Shown here: piece after piece, positions 16,732 through 24,810 of the stretch
How the letters are laid out: each line of letters starts with the position of its first letter
Numbering within the stretch: the stretch's first letter is position 1
Source: Candidatus Dormiibacterota bacterium
Lineage (GTDB): Bacteria; Chloroflexota; Dormibacteria; CF-121
Direction of reading: 5' to 3'
Assembly: GCA_035544955.1 (NCBI GenBank)
Contig: DASZZN010000023.1
Span: forward strand, 1 to 64,000
DNA length: 64,000 nucleotides
Program-made: the position numbers and the translations under genes
Notes under the pieces: model-generated
What the model was told of the DNA's origin: nothing
What the model saw: only the letters and a program-made list of their open reading frames with translations
Databases searched by the model: none

Positions 16732-17279
16732 TGGCTAACAACCCCGCGCGTGAAGCGCGCCGCGCTTACGCGTTTGCGCGCTTGCAGCCCGCCTACCCGC
16801 TGACAATGTCGATGACCGACGCGGAATTGCCCGACGGAACACGCCTCGATGACGACGAGTTCTTGGTCCGGACGGCGAAGGACTGGGGCCTCTCCCTCAA
16901 ATCGCTGGTCCTTACGACCCGGCGGCTGTTCTGTCCCAGTGATCTGACAGGACGCACCACCCTCAGTCTCCCGCTCACCGACGTGCTCAGTGTCGCCCTG
17001 CACAAGCACCTGATCGGGTTCGCCACCATCGTGGTGGATATCCGCGATGGCCGGCAAGCCTCCTTTCCGGCCCACATCAACGGTCAGCTTGTCAGGTCGG
17101 ACCTCGCCGCCGCGGTCGACTATGTAAAACCATCCGCCGGATTGGAGCCGTCGGCGGCGGCGCCCTCCGCCCGAGATCGCTACGACCTATTACGAGAGAT
17201 CATCGAGTTGAGGCGGTCGGGCGTGCTCACCGAAGCCGAGTTCGAGAAGGAAAAGGCACGGATCCTCGAGCAACCGTAG
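16731..17279 (+). CDS. PH-like plus SHOCT domain protein
   Basis: 182 residues from a GTG that shares one base with the dhaM stop (TAGTG). The central part resembles a bacterial PH-like domain (SLKSLVLTTRRLFCPS, a beta-rich run, ATIVVDIRDGRQASFPA). The C-terminal 30 residues are a SHOCT motif (YDLLREIIELRRSGVLTEAEFEKEKARIL). SHOCT modules are short oligomerisation or tethering segments. No catalytic residues are seen. The overlap suggests co-transcription with the glycerol operon, but a functional link is not evident. Confidence 0.75.
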   Translation: MANNPAREARRAYAFARLQPAYPLTMSMTDAELPDGTRLDDDEFLVRTAKDWGLSLKSLVLTTRRLFCPSDLTGRTTLSLPLTDVLSVALHKHLIGFATIVVDIRDGRQASFPAHINGQLVRSDLAAAVDYVKPSAGLEPSAAAPSARDRYDLLREIIELRRSGVLTEAEFEKEKARILEQP

Positions 17280-17287
17280 CTTCCGGA

Positions 17288-18211
17288 ATGGAGCTGCGCC
17301 CGCTCGGCTCCACCGGGCCCCGGGTGACGCCTATCGGGCTGGGCCTCGCCGCCGTCGGTCGACCCGGCTACATCACGCTCGACCGCGAGAAAGATCTCGG
17401 CAACGACCGCAGCGTGACCGCGCTGGAGCAGAGAGCCCACGACGTTTTGAGCGCCGCCTACGACGCCGGCATTCGCTACTTCGACGCGGCCCGCTCCTAC
17501 GGGTTGGCGGAGCGATTTCTCGCGTCCTGGCTCCGCGAGCGGGCGCTGCCACCGGAGGCGGTCATTGTGGGATCGAAATGGGGCTATACGTACGTCGGCA
17601 ACTGGCAGGTTGACGCCCGGCTCCATGAGGTGAAGGATCACTCGCTGGCGGCGCTGCGACGGCAAATCGACGAGAGCCGCGCGCTGCTCGGCAACTACCT
17701 CGATCTCTATCAGATCCATTCGGCGACGCTGGAGAGCGGCGTGCTCGACGATCCTACCGTCCTGGCCGAGCTGAACACGCTGCGGGCCGGCGGGCTCACG
17801 ATCGGCATGTCGGTCAGCGGCCCGCGCCAGTCCGAGGTGATCCGGCGGGCACTCGCCGTCAGCGTCGACGGGGTCAATCCGTTCCAGTCGGTCCAGGCAA
17901 CCTGGAACCTCCTCGAACCATCCGCCGGCCCCGCGCTGGCGGAGGCGCACGCCGCCGGCTGGGGCGTGATCATCAAGGAAGCGCTCGCCAACGGCCGGCT
18001 CGCCGACCGCGACCACGACGGGATTGCCGCCGCGCTCGCCAATCCCTGGGTGGATGTGGTGCTCTCCGGCGCGGTGACCAAGACGCAAGTCCGGAGCAAC
18101 GCCGGCGCCCTCGGCGTGCAGCTATCGCCAGATCGGCTCGCCGAGCTCTCGAAGCTGGCCGAGCCGCCCGATCAGTACTGGAAAGAGCGCAGCCAGTTGG
18201 CCTGGCACTAG
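17288..18211 (+). CDS. Aldo/keto reductase
   Basis: A TIM-barrel NAD(P)H-dependent oxidoreductase of 307 residues. The catalytic tetrad can be placed: Asp and Tyr in YFDAARSYGLAE, Lys in VGSKWGYTY, His in LYQIHSATLE. The C-terminal cofactor-binding region has VLSGAVTKTQVRSNAGAL. It starts nine bases after the SHOCT gene. It could act on aldehydes or keto groups; a role in glycerol/DHA interconversion is possible from position but not supported by any specific motif. Confidence 0.9.
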   Translation: MELRPLGSTGPRVTPIGLGLAAVGRPGYITLDREKDLGNDRSVTALEQRAHDVLSAAYDAGIRYFDAARSYGLAERFLASWLRERALPPEAVIVGSKWGYTYVGNWQVDARLHEVKDHSLAALRRQIDESRALLGNYLDLYQIHSATLESGVLDDPTVLAELNTLRAGGLTIGMSVSGPRQSEVIRRALAVSVDGVNPFQSVQATWNLLEPSAGPALAEAHAAGWGVIIKEALANGRLADRDHDGIAAALANPWVDVVLSGAVTKTQVRSNAGALGVQLSPDRLAELSKLAEPPDQYWKERSQLAWH

Positions 18212-18214
18212 CGA

Positions 18215-18724
18215 ATGGCGGAACCGACGGCCAGCCGGCCGTACATGCCGGGCTACGGGTTGCTCGATGCCGCCCAGGGCACCGGCCTGCTGCCGTGGTC
18301 GTGGGCGGTGGAGCGGCTGACGCGCTCGCACGATTACTGGATGGCGACGGTTCGGCCCGACGGCCGGCCTCACGTGATGCCCGTCTGGGGCGTCTGGGTG
18401 CACGACGCGCTGTGGTTTAGCTCGAGCCGTGGCTCGCGCAAGGCCCGCAACCTGGCCGCCAATGCCCACTGCACCATCACGACCGACAATGCCTACGAGC
18501 CGGTCGTGATCGAGGGCGAAGCGGCGTTGATCGATGACCTGGCTGCGATCGGCGCCTTCGTCACCGAGCTCAACCGTAAATACAAGACGGATTATTCGAT
18601 CGACTTCTTCAACCCCACCGACAACGCCTGCTTCCGTGTCCGGCCGGCCTGGGCCTTCGGTCTCACCGAATCGGACTTCACGGGCACACCTACGCGCTGG
18701 ACGTTTCCGTCGGCGCCGGACTGA
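18215..18724 (+). CDS. Pyridoxamine 5'-phosphate oxidase-like (split beta-barrel) protein
   Basis: 169 residues of the flavin/F420-binding split-barrel fold. Typical strands are MATVRPDGRPHVMPVWGVW, ALWFSSSRGSRKARNLAAN and VIEGEAALIDD. Such proteins bind FMN, F420 or haem. True PNPO signature residues are not evident, so a general reductase of the F420-dependent class is as likely. It follows the aldo/keto reductase by three bases and probably ends the same transcript. Confidence 0.85.
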   Translation: MAEPTASRPYMPGYGLLDAAQGTGLLPWSWAVERLTRSHDYWMATVRPDGRPHVMPVWGVWVHDALWFSSSRGSRKARNLAANAHCTITTDNAYEPVVIEGEAALIDDLAAIGAFVTELNRKYKTDYSIDFFNPTDNACFRVRPAWAFGLTESDFTGTPTRWTFPSAPD

Positions 18725-18754
18725 TTCGCACATCGTCGATTGGGATCGGTGTTT

Positions 18755-18783
18755 ATCAATTTCACATTGATGACACCTATAGT
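18755..18783 (+). promoter_or_regulatory. Palindrome plus -10-like box before the 18828 gene
   Basis: ATCAAT (18755-18760), five bases, ATTGAT (18766-18771): a perfect 6-5-6 inverted repeat. It is followed by TATAGT (18778-18783). The layout suggests an operator over a promoter, but no clear -35 is seen. Confidence 0.4.
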
Positions 18784-18827
18784 GGTGCAAGAGAACCTCT
18801 CGACTACCTATCTGCAGGGGGGACCGA

Positions 18828-19187
18828 GTGATCGGACCTTTGGGGTCGGCTAATCGGGAAATCCGGGAGGCGGATCGACGGGATCAGCAGCGCCGGCAGG
18901 CCCGGTTGGCCGAGCCGCGCCGGCTGACGGATCATCTGCTTGGCCAATTGGAAGAGCTGAACCTCGACGGTGTTGACACGGTCCCGCAGGGTTACGAACG
19001 GGCCCTGGCCGAGTTGCGTGAGCAACTCGCGGGGTTGGCCGGTATCAGACCGCGGCTGATCGAGCGACTCCAGTCGGGAACACGCCCGGCCGAGCTGATC
19101 GATACGGTCTTCATCATCCAGGAGATCATCTGCCCGCCGCGCCTCCTCTCGGGCAGCGTGCCCCTCGACGACACCGAGATCGTCTGA
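18828..19187 (+). CDS. Hypothetical protein, helical, unknown function
   Basis: 119 residues from a GTG preceded by GGGGGGA. Predominantly charged and helical (READRRDQQRRQARLAEPRRL, ALAELREQLAGLAGI), with a C-terminal hydrophobic patch (ELIDTVFIIQEIICPP). No signal peptide or domain recognised. Codon use is like its neighbours. Confidence 0.6.
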   Translation: MIGPLGSANREIREADRRDQQRRQARLAEPRRLTDHLLGQLEELNLDGVDTVPQGYERALAELREQLAGLAGIRPRLIERLQSGTRPAELIDTVFIIQEIICPPRLLSGSVPLDDTEIV

Positions 19188-19218
19188 AGGACCGGCGTCG
19201 GACGGTAGGATATGCGCC

Positions 19219-19824
19219 GTGAAAACATGCACCTGGATCCTGCTTCCGATCTCGGCCCTCCTCCTCGCCGCCTGTGGCAGTAGCGCAGCGGCCAAACCGC
19301 CGACCGCGCAGGAGATCCTCGCCAAACCCGACGCGGCCAACGTCAAGGATGGGCACTTCAGCCTTGTCGCCCACATCGTCAGCGGGAACATCGCGTTCGA
19401 CGCCACCGGTGACGGGATCATCGTCGTCAAGCCCCAGCAGGCCTCCCGCTTCACCATGCTGACGACCATCGCCGGGCAACCGCTCAAATTCGAGGAGATC
19501 ATCATCGGCGGGAAGGAATACGATCTCGCGCCCGACAATCCGCGCTGGACCGTCAAGCCGAGCACAAACTCATCCAACCCGAGCTCGTTCAAGGGAACGA
19601 ATGCCACCTACCTGGGCGAGGAGACGCTCGCGCAGGGGAAGGCTTGGCACGTGAAGGCCAAGGACGACAGTGGCAATCCGTTCGAGGCCTGGGTACGGGA
19701 ATCGGACGGTTATCCGCTAAAGTACGCGAGCACGATGCAGGGGTCCACATTCACCGCGACCTTCGACCGCTTCAATACGGGGCAGACGGTCAGCGCCCCG
19801 CAGGCATCGGACATCCAGCAATAG
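19219..19824 (+). CDS. LppX/LprAFG-like lipoprotein, copy 1 of 3
   Basis: 201 residues with a lipobox LLLAACGSS (Cys near residue 18). The body has alternating beta strands, as in the LppX/LprAFG (LolA-like) fold. Markers shared with the next two genes are PPTAQEILAKP, KDGHF, the segment around FEEIIIGGKEYDL, YLGEETLAQGKAWHVKAKDDSGNPF, RESDGYPLKY and the NTGQTVSAP tail. Related mycobacterial proteins carry lipids across the cell envelope. That function is family knowledge, not shown here. GTG start; its stop shares one base with the next start. Confidence 0.8.
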   Translation: MKTCTWILLPISALLLAACGSSAAAKPPTAQEILAKPDAANVKDGHFSLVAHIVSGNIAFDATGDGIIVVKPQQASRFTMLTTIAGQPLKFEEIIIGGKEYDLAPDNPRWTVKPSTNSSNPSSFKGTNATYLGEETLAQGKAWHVKAKDDSGNPFEAWVRESDGYPLKYASTMQGSTFTATFDRFNTGQTVSAPQASDIQQ

Positions 19825-20459
19825 TGATCGCGAGCCAAAAACGAATCGCCGCGGCGATCGTGGCGGTTGGCGTGCTCGCCGGGTGCGGTGGGCCGGGCAC
19901 GCCGCTGGCGCCGCCAACGGCCAAGGACATTCTGTCCAAGCCGAACCACGCCAGCTTGAAGGACGCCCATTTCCTGGTGACGGGCAAAGGCAGCACGCAG
20001 GGCACGGTGGTGGACCTCAACGGTGACGGCACGATCGTCTACAAGGCACCGGGTGCCGGCCACTTCAAATTCCACACAGCCGTCGCCGGACAGCAGATCA
20101 CCGTCGACGACATTTCGATCAATGGCATCGACTACACGCTCACGGTCCCCGGGAACGGCAAGTGGACCGCGAGGTCGACCAGCTCGGGCTTCGGGCCGGG
20201 GAGCTTCGCCGGTGTCTCCGAGTTCACCTACGTCGGCGAGGAAAGCCTGCCCAACGGCAAAGCCTGGCACGCCAAAGCCAAGGACAAGGATGGCAACCAG
20301 TTCGACGGCTGGATTCGCGAAAGCGACGGGTACCCGCTCAAGTATCAGATCACCCAGACGAGCGACCAGGGAAGCAATGCGCTGACCCTGAGCTTTGACA
20401 AATACAACACCGGGGAGTCGATCACCGCACCGCCGGCCTCCCAGGTGGTGCAGGGTTAA
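19824..20459 (+). CDS. LppX/LprAFG-like lipoprotein, copy 2 of 3
   Basis: 211 residues from GTG 19824 (TAGTG overlap with copy 1). The signal peptide is IAAAIVAVGVLAGCGG with lipobox LAGC. The body repeats the family order: PPTAKDILSKP, LKDAHFLVTGK, TVDDISINGIDYTL, YVGEESLPNGKAWHAKAKDKDGN, RESDGYPLKYQ, NTGESITAPPAS. A longer upstream reading exists in this frame but runs through copy 1. Tandem duplication followed by divergence is the simplest origin. Confidence 0.8.
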   Translation: MIASQKRIAAAIVAVGVLAGCGGPGTPLAPPTAKDILSKPNHASLKDAHFLVTGKGSTQGTVVDLNGDGTIVYKAPGAGHFKFHTAVAGQQITVDDISINGIDYTLTVPGNGKWTARSTSSGFGPGSFAGVSEFTYVGEESLPNGKAWHAKAKDKDGNQFDGWIRESDGYPLKYQITQTSDQGSNALTLSFDKYNTGESITAPPASQVVQG

Positions 20460-20460
20460 G

Positions 20461-21075
20461 CTGCCGCTGCGCCGCTCGGTCCTACTGGTGATGATCGCCA
20501 CCATCACGGCGGCATGCGGCGTTCCCACGCCGCTGGCCCCGCCAACCGCGAAGGAGGTGCTGGCCAAGCCGCAGCAGTCCAGCCTCACGGACGCGCATTT
20601 CAAGGTGACGGGGAAGATCGCGGATAACAACGCGACCATCGACATCGTCGGGGAAGGCGCCCTCGTCTACAAACCGAAGTTGGCGGGCCGCTTCCAGTTC
20701 ACGACGACCGTCAGTGGGCAGACGGCAACCATCAAGGAAATCTCGGTCAACGGCGTGAACTATGGTCTGAGTCCGGCATCGCCCAAATGGGTGGCATCGC
20801 CGAGCACCACGGGGATCGACCCCAACGCGTTCGCCGGGAAGAGCGACCAGAAATACATTGGCGAGGAGAACCTGCCGCAGGGAAAGGCCTGGCACGTGAC
20901 GGCGAAGGACGACGGCGGCAACGCTTTCGACGCCTACATCCGGGAGAAGGATGGCTATCCGATCAAGTATGTCGAGACCCAGGGCGGAGGCCAGAACATC
21001 ACGCTCACCTTCGACCAGTACAACACCGGTGAGACGATCGCCGCCCCTCCCGCCGACCAGATCCAGGCCGGCTAG
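20461..21075 (+). CDS. LppX/LprAFG-like lipoprotein, copy 3 of 3, start uncertain
   Basis: The body is clearly the third paralogue (PPTAKEVLAKP, LTDAHFKVTGK, TIKEISVNGVNYGL, YIGEENLPQGKAWHVTAKDDGGN, REKDGYPIKYVE, NTGETIAAPPA). The signal peptide LRRSVLLVMIATITAACG needs a start just after the copy 2 stop, where the only near-cognate codon in frame is CTG at 20461. An in-frame ATG at 20395 would overlap copy 2 by 65 bases and add a charged stretch before the signal. GTG 20488 would leave too short a signal. Confidence 0.72.
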   Translation: MPLRRSVLLVMIATITAACGVPTPLAPPTAKEVLAKPQQSSLTDAHFKVTGKIADNNATIDIVGEGALVYKPKLAGRFQFTTTVSGQTATIKEISVNGVNYGLSPASPKWVASPSTTGIDPNAFAGKSDQKYIGEENLPQGKAWHVTAKDDGGNAFDAYIREKDGYPIKYVETQGGGQNITLTFDQYNTGETIAAPPADQIQAG

Positions 21076-21092
21076 CCCTCTAAGCTACCTCC

Positions 21093-22742
21093 ATGGAGGC
21101 GTTCGCCCGGACGGGCGAAGCGATTCGCGCGACCAGTAGCAAGCTGGAGAAGACGCGGCTGCTTGGAGAGTACTTCGCCGGGCTCGACGATGAGACCCTC
21201 CCGCTGGCGGCGATCTATTTCGCGGCTCGACCGTTCGCCGACCGCGACCAGCGGAAACTGAACCTCGGCTACGCGGTGATCCGCAATGCCGTCTGCGAGC
21301 TCGCCCAGGTCGATGAGGAGGCGCTCGGTGAGTCGTACATGCGGCACAGCGACGTGGGTGACGTCATCGAGGAAGTCCTCCAGGGCCACACGCATCCCCG
21401 ACCGACGTCGCTGCCCGAGGTGCGGCAGACCTTCATCCGGGTCTACGAACAGCGGACCGTCAAGAAGAAAACCGAGGCGCTGCGCGAGCTGCTCGACCGG
21501 CTGACGCCGCGCGAGGCCAAATACATCGGCAAGATCCTCACCGGTGACCTGCGGATTGGGCTTCGAGCCGGGCTCGTCGAAGAAGGTATCGCCAAAGCGT
21601 TCGGCGCGCCCCTGCCCGATGTGTCGTGGGCCTCGATGCTCACCGGCGATCTGGGCGAGGTCGCCACGCTGGCCCGCCGCGGTGCGCTGCGCTCGGCGCA
21701 ACTACGCCTGATGCATCCGCTGCAGTTCATGCTGGCCTCACCCGAGGAGGACGCGGAGGCCATCATGCGGCGCGTCGGCGGCGAGGCCTGGGTCGAGGAC
21801 AAATACGACGGGATCCGCGGCCAGCTGCACAAAGAAGGCGACCGCGTCGTTCTCTACTCGCGCGATCTAAACGACGTCACCGCGAGCTTTCCCGAAGTGG
21901 TCGCCTCGGCCGGGGCGGTGCCCCATGACGTCCTCCTGGACGGCGAGCTGCTCGCCTTCAAAGACGGCGTCGTCCTTCCGTTTTTCGAGCTGCAACACCG
22001 GCTCGGGCGCAAGGTCGTCAGCGCGGCGTTGCTCGCGGAGGTTCCCGTCATCTTCGTCGCTTTTGACGTGCTCTACCTCGACGGCCGGAACCTGCTGACC
22101 GAGCCCCTGCGCGAGCGGCGCCGGCTGCTCGAGGCGCTCAACCTCCCCTCCCCTTTCATGCTCGCCTACCTGATCCGAGCGCTCGACGCCGTCGAGCTTG
22201 ATCGGATCTTCGAGGGCGCGCGCTCACGAAACAACGAGGGGTTGATGGTCAAGGACCCGGAGAGCCGCTACACACCGGGACGGCGCGGGCTCGGCTGGCT
22301 CAAGTTGAAGAAAGCGCTCGCCACGCTGGATGTGGTCGTCACCGGAGTCGAGGTCGGGCACGGGAAGCGAAAGAACGTGCTGTCGGACTACACGTTCGCC
22401 GTTTACGACGAAGCCGCGGACCGGCTGGTCAACATCGGCAAAGCCTACTCAGGCTTGACCGACGCGGAGATCGCGCAGATGACCGACCACTTCAAGTCGA
22501 TCACGCTCAAGGATTACGGCCGCTTCCGGTCGGTGCAGCCGGAAGTCGTGCTCGAAGTCGCCTTCGACGCGATCACGGAGTCGGGCCGTCACAACTCCGG
22601 TTACGCGCTGCGCTTTCCGCGCATCAAGCAGATCCGGACCGATAAGACGGTGCGCGAGATCGACACATTGGCCAACGTGGCGCGAATGCACCGCGCCTTC
22701 ACGAGCGAGCGGGTGCAGCTGGTGGAGCCCGCCCAGACCTAG
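21093..22742 (+). CDS. ATP-dependent DNA ligase
   Basis: 549 residues, the size of archaeal/actinobacterial LigB-type ligases. An N-terminal DNA-binding domain (residues 1-190) is followed by the adenylation domain with the lysine motif EDKYDGIRGQLH (about residue 233). Further nucleotidyltransferase motifs are GELLAF, FVAFDVLYLDG, NNEGLMVKD and WLKLKK. A C-terminal OB domain completes the protein. It joins nicks using ATP and may act in repair beside the usual NAD-dependent ligase, which is not in this window. The 3' end overlaps the convergent EamA gene by four bases. Confidence 0.93.
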   Translation: MEAFARTGEAIRATSSKLEKTRLLGEYFAGLDDETLPLAAIYFAARPFADRDQRKLNLGYAVIRNAVCELAQVDEEALGESYMRHSDVGDVIEEVLQGHTHPRPTSLPEVRQTFIRVYEQRTVKKKTEALRELLDRLTPREAKYIGKILTGDLRIGLRAGLVEEGIAKAFGAPLPDVSWASMLTGDLGEVATLARRGALRSAQLRLMHPLQFMLASPEEDAEAIMRRVGGEAWVEDKYDGIRGQLHKEGDRVVLYSRDLNDVTASFPEVVASAGAVPHDVLLDGELLAFKDGVVLPFFELQHRLGRKVVSAALLAEVPVIFVAFDVLYLDGRNLLTEPLRERRRLLEALNLPSPFMLAYLIRALDAVELDRIFEGARSRNNEGLMVKDPESRYTPGRRGLGWLKLKKALATLDVVVTGVEVGHGKRKNVLSDYTFAVYDEAADRLVNIGKAYSGLTDAEIAQMTDHFKSITLKDYGRFRSVQPEVVLEVAFDAITESGRHNSGYALRFPRIKQIRTDKTVREIDTLANVARMHRAFTSERVQLVEPAQT

Positions 22743-23731
22743 GCGGAAACGGGCACCCGCGCCTGCGACGCGGCACGGCTACGCGCGACGACGATCAGGG
22801 CGACGGCGAGGATGATGATGCCGCCCGCGATCACCAGCCGCGCGTTGACTGCCTCGCCGAGGAAGATGCCGCCCAGAATGACCGCGACCACCGGGTTGAC
22901 GTACGCGTAGGTCGACACCAGCGAAAGAGGCGCGGAACGAAGCAGCCAAACATAGGCGCTGAACCCAACCAGGCTACCGAGGGCGATGAGGTAGAGCAGG
23001 GCCACGATCGATGTGGTCGAAACGTGCTGCCAGTGCAACCGGCCGAGCTCGCCGGTCAGGATGCTGGCCATGGCAAACACCAGGCCCGCCCAGAGCATTT
23101 CCATCCCGGCGGTCACCAGCGGGCGCTTGGGCAACTTGACATGACGGGTGAAGACAGAGCCGCTCGCCCAGCAGACCGGAGCTGCCAGCGCCAGCGCCGC
23201 GCCGAAGAGATTGATGCGGCCGGCGCCCGGCCAGCCGATGAGGAAGGCAACGCCGCCGAATCCGATCAACAAGCCAACGATGCCCAGGATCGGCAAGCGA
23301 CGGCCAAAGACCACGCGATCGATGACCGCCATCCAAAGCGGCGCGGTCGCCACCAGCAGGGCGACGACACCGGTCGGCGCGTATTGCTCGGCAAGGATGA
23401 CACCGCCGTTGCCGCCGACCAGCAGCGCACCGCCGATCACCAGCGCGGCCACCCACTGGCGAGCGCCAACGCGATCTCCGCCGGTATCGCCGGTTCGGAT
23501 GGCGAGCAGATAGAGGACACCGCCGGCAACGAGGAAGCGCAGGGAGCCCATCAGGAACGGTGGGATGGTGTCGATCGCGTATTTGATGCCGAGGTAGGTC
23601 GATCCCCAGAGGATGTAAACCGTCCCGAGTGCCAGCCAGATGCGGACGCCCGGTCGGGCGGCCCCTGCGCCCGCTCGCTGACGTAGCGAGTGCGCCACGT
23701 CAGCTGGATTGAATTTCGGTGCGGTTGCCAT
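22739..23731 (-). CDS. EamA/DMT-superfamily transporter
   Basis: 330 residues with ten predicted membrane helices in two EamA repeats. The first runs from VYILWGSTYLGIKYAIDTIPP and the second from VCWASGSVFTRHVKLPKR, ending with AYVNPVVAVILGGIFLGEAVNARL. These carriers export amino acids or other metabolites; the substrate cannot be told. A 30-residue hydrophilic N-terminus precedes the first helix. It is followed upstream by a small ORF and a divergent CGNR regulator, a pairing often seen in actinobacterial-type genomes. Confidence 0.9.
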   Translation of the reverse strand: MATAPKFNPADVAHSLRQRAGAGAARPGVRIWLALGTVYILWGSTYLGIKYAIDTIPPFLMGSLRFLVAGGVLYLLAIRTGDTGGDRVGARQWVAALVIGGALLVGGNGGVILAEQYAPTGVVALLVATAPLWMAVIDRVVFGRRLPILGIVGLLIGFGGVAFLIGWPGAGRINLFGAALALAAPVCWASGSVFTRHVKLPKRPLVTAGMEMLWAGLVFAMASILTGELGRLHWQHVSTTSIVALLYLIALGSLVGFSAYVWLLRSAPLSLVSTYAYVNPVVAVILGGIFLGEAVNARLVIAGGIIILAVALIVVARSRAASQARVPVSA

Positions 23732-23752
23732 GGGCGACCTGGGCCGGAATGC

Positions 23753-23929
23753 TCAGGCTGCCTTGCGGTCGGCGTCGCGGCGGCGGGTCAGCGGCCAGCG
23801 AAGGCGCGAGTTGTCGTGCGTATTCACATACGGAGAGTGCCGGACCAGCCGACGCTGAGCAGCCTCGCGCTGCAGGTCGGCCTGCCGATCCATCGCCCAG
23901 GTGTAGAGAGAGTAGTAATCGTTCATCAT
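23753..23929 (-). CDS. Small basic protein, unknown
   Basis: 58 residues from ATG 23929, with an AGGTGA six bases upstream; the next ATG (23926) or a GTG at 23938 are alternatives. The sequence has an aromatic N-terminus (NDYYSLYTWAMD), a charged helix (RQADLQREAAQRRL) and a basic tail. It lies between the EamA gene and the CGNR regulator and shares their control region. The family is not recognised with certainty. Confidence 0.5.
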   Translation of the reverse strand: MMNDYYSLYTWAMDRQADLQREAAQRRLVRHSPYVNTHDNSRLRWPLTRRRDADRKAA

Positions 23930-23942
23930 GCATGTCACCTCG

Positions 23943-24030
23943 CTGTAACCGTTTTGTGGGATCAGACTAGTTACAGCCGTTATTCTATCGTGTTAGATTT
24001 AACCCGTCAAGTGGTATAAGGGGGTTACAG
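23943..24030. promoter_or_regulatory. Divergent control region with three GTTACAG sites and a candidate promoter
   Basis: CTGTAAC at 23943-23949 and GTTACAG at 23970-23976 form an inverted pair; a third GTTACAG (24024-24030) abuts the GTG of the CGNR gene. A plus-strand promoter is possible: TTAGAT (23992-23997), 17 bases, TATAAG (24015-24020). The stretch is markedly AT-rich compared with its surroundings. The sites are candidate operators, perhaps for the CGNR protein itself. Confidence 0.5.
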
Positions 24031-24678
24031 GTGAACGAGTCCGTAACGGTTTCGGCGCCTCTGATGCCTATGGTGGTTGGTCACCTGGCGCGGCTCCAGA
24101 CCGGCCTGGATTTCATTAATACGCTGGATCTGTGGCCGGTCAGCCATGACCACCTGGACTCCCCCACCAGCGCGCTGGACTGGTTGGTCGATCACGACCT
24201 GATGCATCAGGAGGCCCGGATCCACCTGCTCGCCCAGTACGAGGCGTCACCGGCGTCCGGGCTCGAGATGCTGAGCCGGCTGCGCCGGGTCCGGCAGGCC
24301 ATGCGCGGTGTGCTCGAGGCGGCCGCCACACGGCAAGCTCCCGACCCCAGCGACCTCGCCGATATGAACCGAGCGCTGCGCACGCACTACATCTATGAGC
24401 TGGTTCCGGCGACCGACGGCGTCTCCCTCGACCACCGGCACCAGGGAGACCCGGTTAATGGCGCCATCGCCCGGCTCGCCGAGGCGATCGCGCGCGAGCT
24501 GATCCAGGGCGATACCACGCGGCTGCGCATCTGCGAGAACCCGCAGTGCCACTGGGTCTTTAAGGACACCTCGCGGACCGGGAAGCGCAAGTGGTGCAGC
24601 ATGAGCAGCTGCGGCAACCGGGCGAAAGTCGCCCGGCATCGCGCACGCCAGAGAACCCAATCGCCCTCTCCCCTTTAA
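24031..24678 (+). CDS. CGNR zinc-finger regulator with ABATE domain
   Basis: 215 residues. The N-terminal ABATE region (GLDFINTLDL, ALDWLVDHDLM) is a predicted ligand-binding domain. The C-terminal zinc finger carries CENPQCHWVF and the family name motif in CSMSSCGNRAKVARHRAR, with four Cys ligands. These proteins are thought to be stress-linked transcription regulators. The GTG start lies against a GTTACAG site, so autoregulation is plausible. The divergent EamA transporter and small ORF are the likely targets. Confidence 0.9.
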   Translation: MNESVTVSAPLMPMVVGHLARLQTGLDFINTLDLWPVSHDHLDSPTSALDWLVDHDLMHQEARIHLLAQYEASPASGLEMLSRLRRVRQAMRGVLEAAATRQAPDPSDLADMNRALRTHYIYELVPATDGVSLDHRHQGDPVNGAIARLAEAIARELIQGDTTRLRICENPQCHWVFKDTSRTGKRKWCSMSSCGNRAKVARHRARQRTQSPSPL

Positions 24679-24708
24679 AGGATGGCACGGGGGGTAAAAT
24701 CCTCGCCC

Positions 24709-24798
24709 GGAGGGGTGTCCGAGCGGTTTAAGGTGCGGCTCTCGAAAAGCCGTGTGGCGGCAACGCCACCGCGAGTTCGAATCTCGCCCCCTCCGCCA
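24709..24798 (+). tRNA. tRNA-Ser (anticodon CGA)
   Basis: The acceptor arms GGAGGGG and CCCCTCC pair, followed by discriminator G and an encoded CCA (24796-24798). The D-arm TCCGAGCGGTTTAAGG, the anticodon loop CTCGAAA, a long variable arm typical of serine tRNA, and the T-loop GTTCGAATC are all present. Confidence 0.95.
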
Positions 24799-24810
24799 CG
24801 GCCCCTTGGG

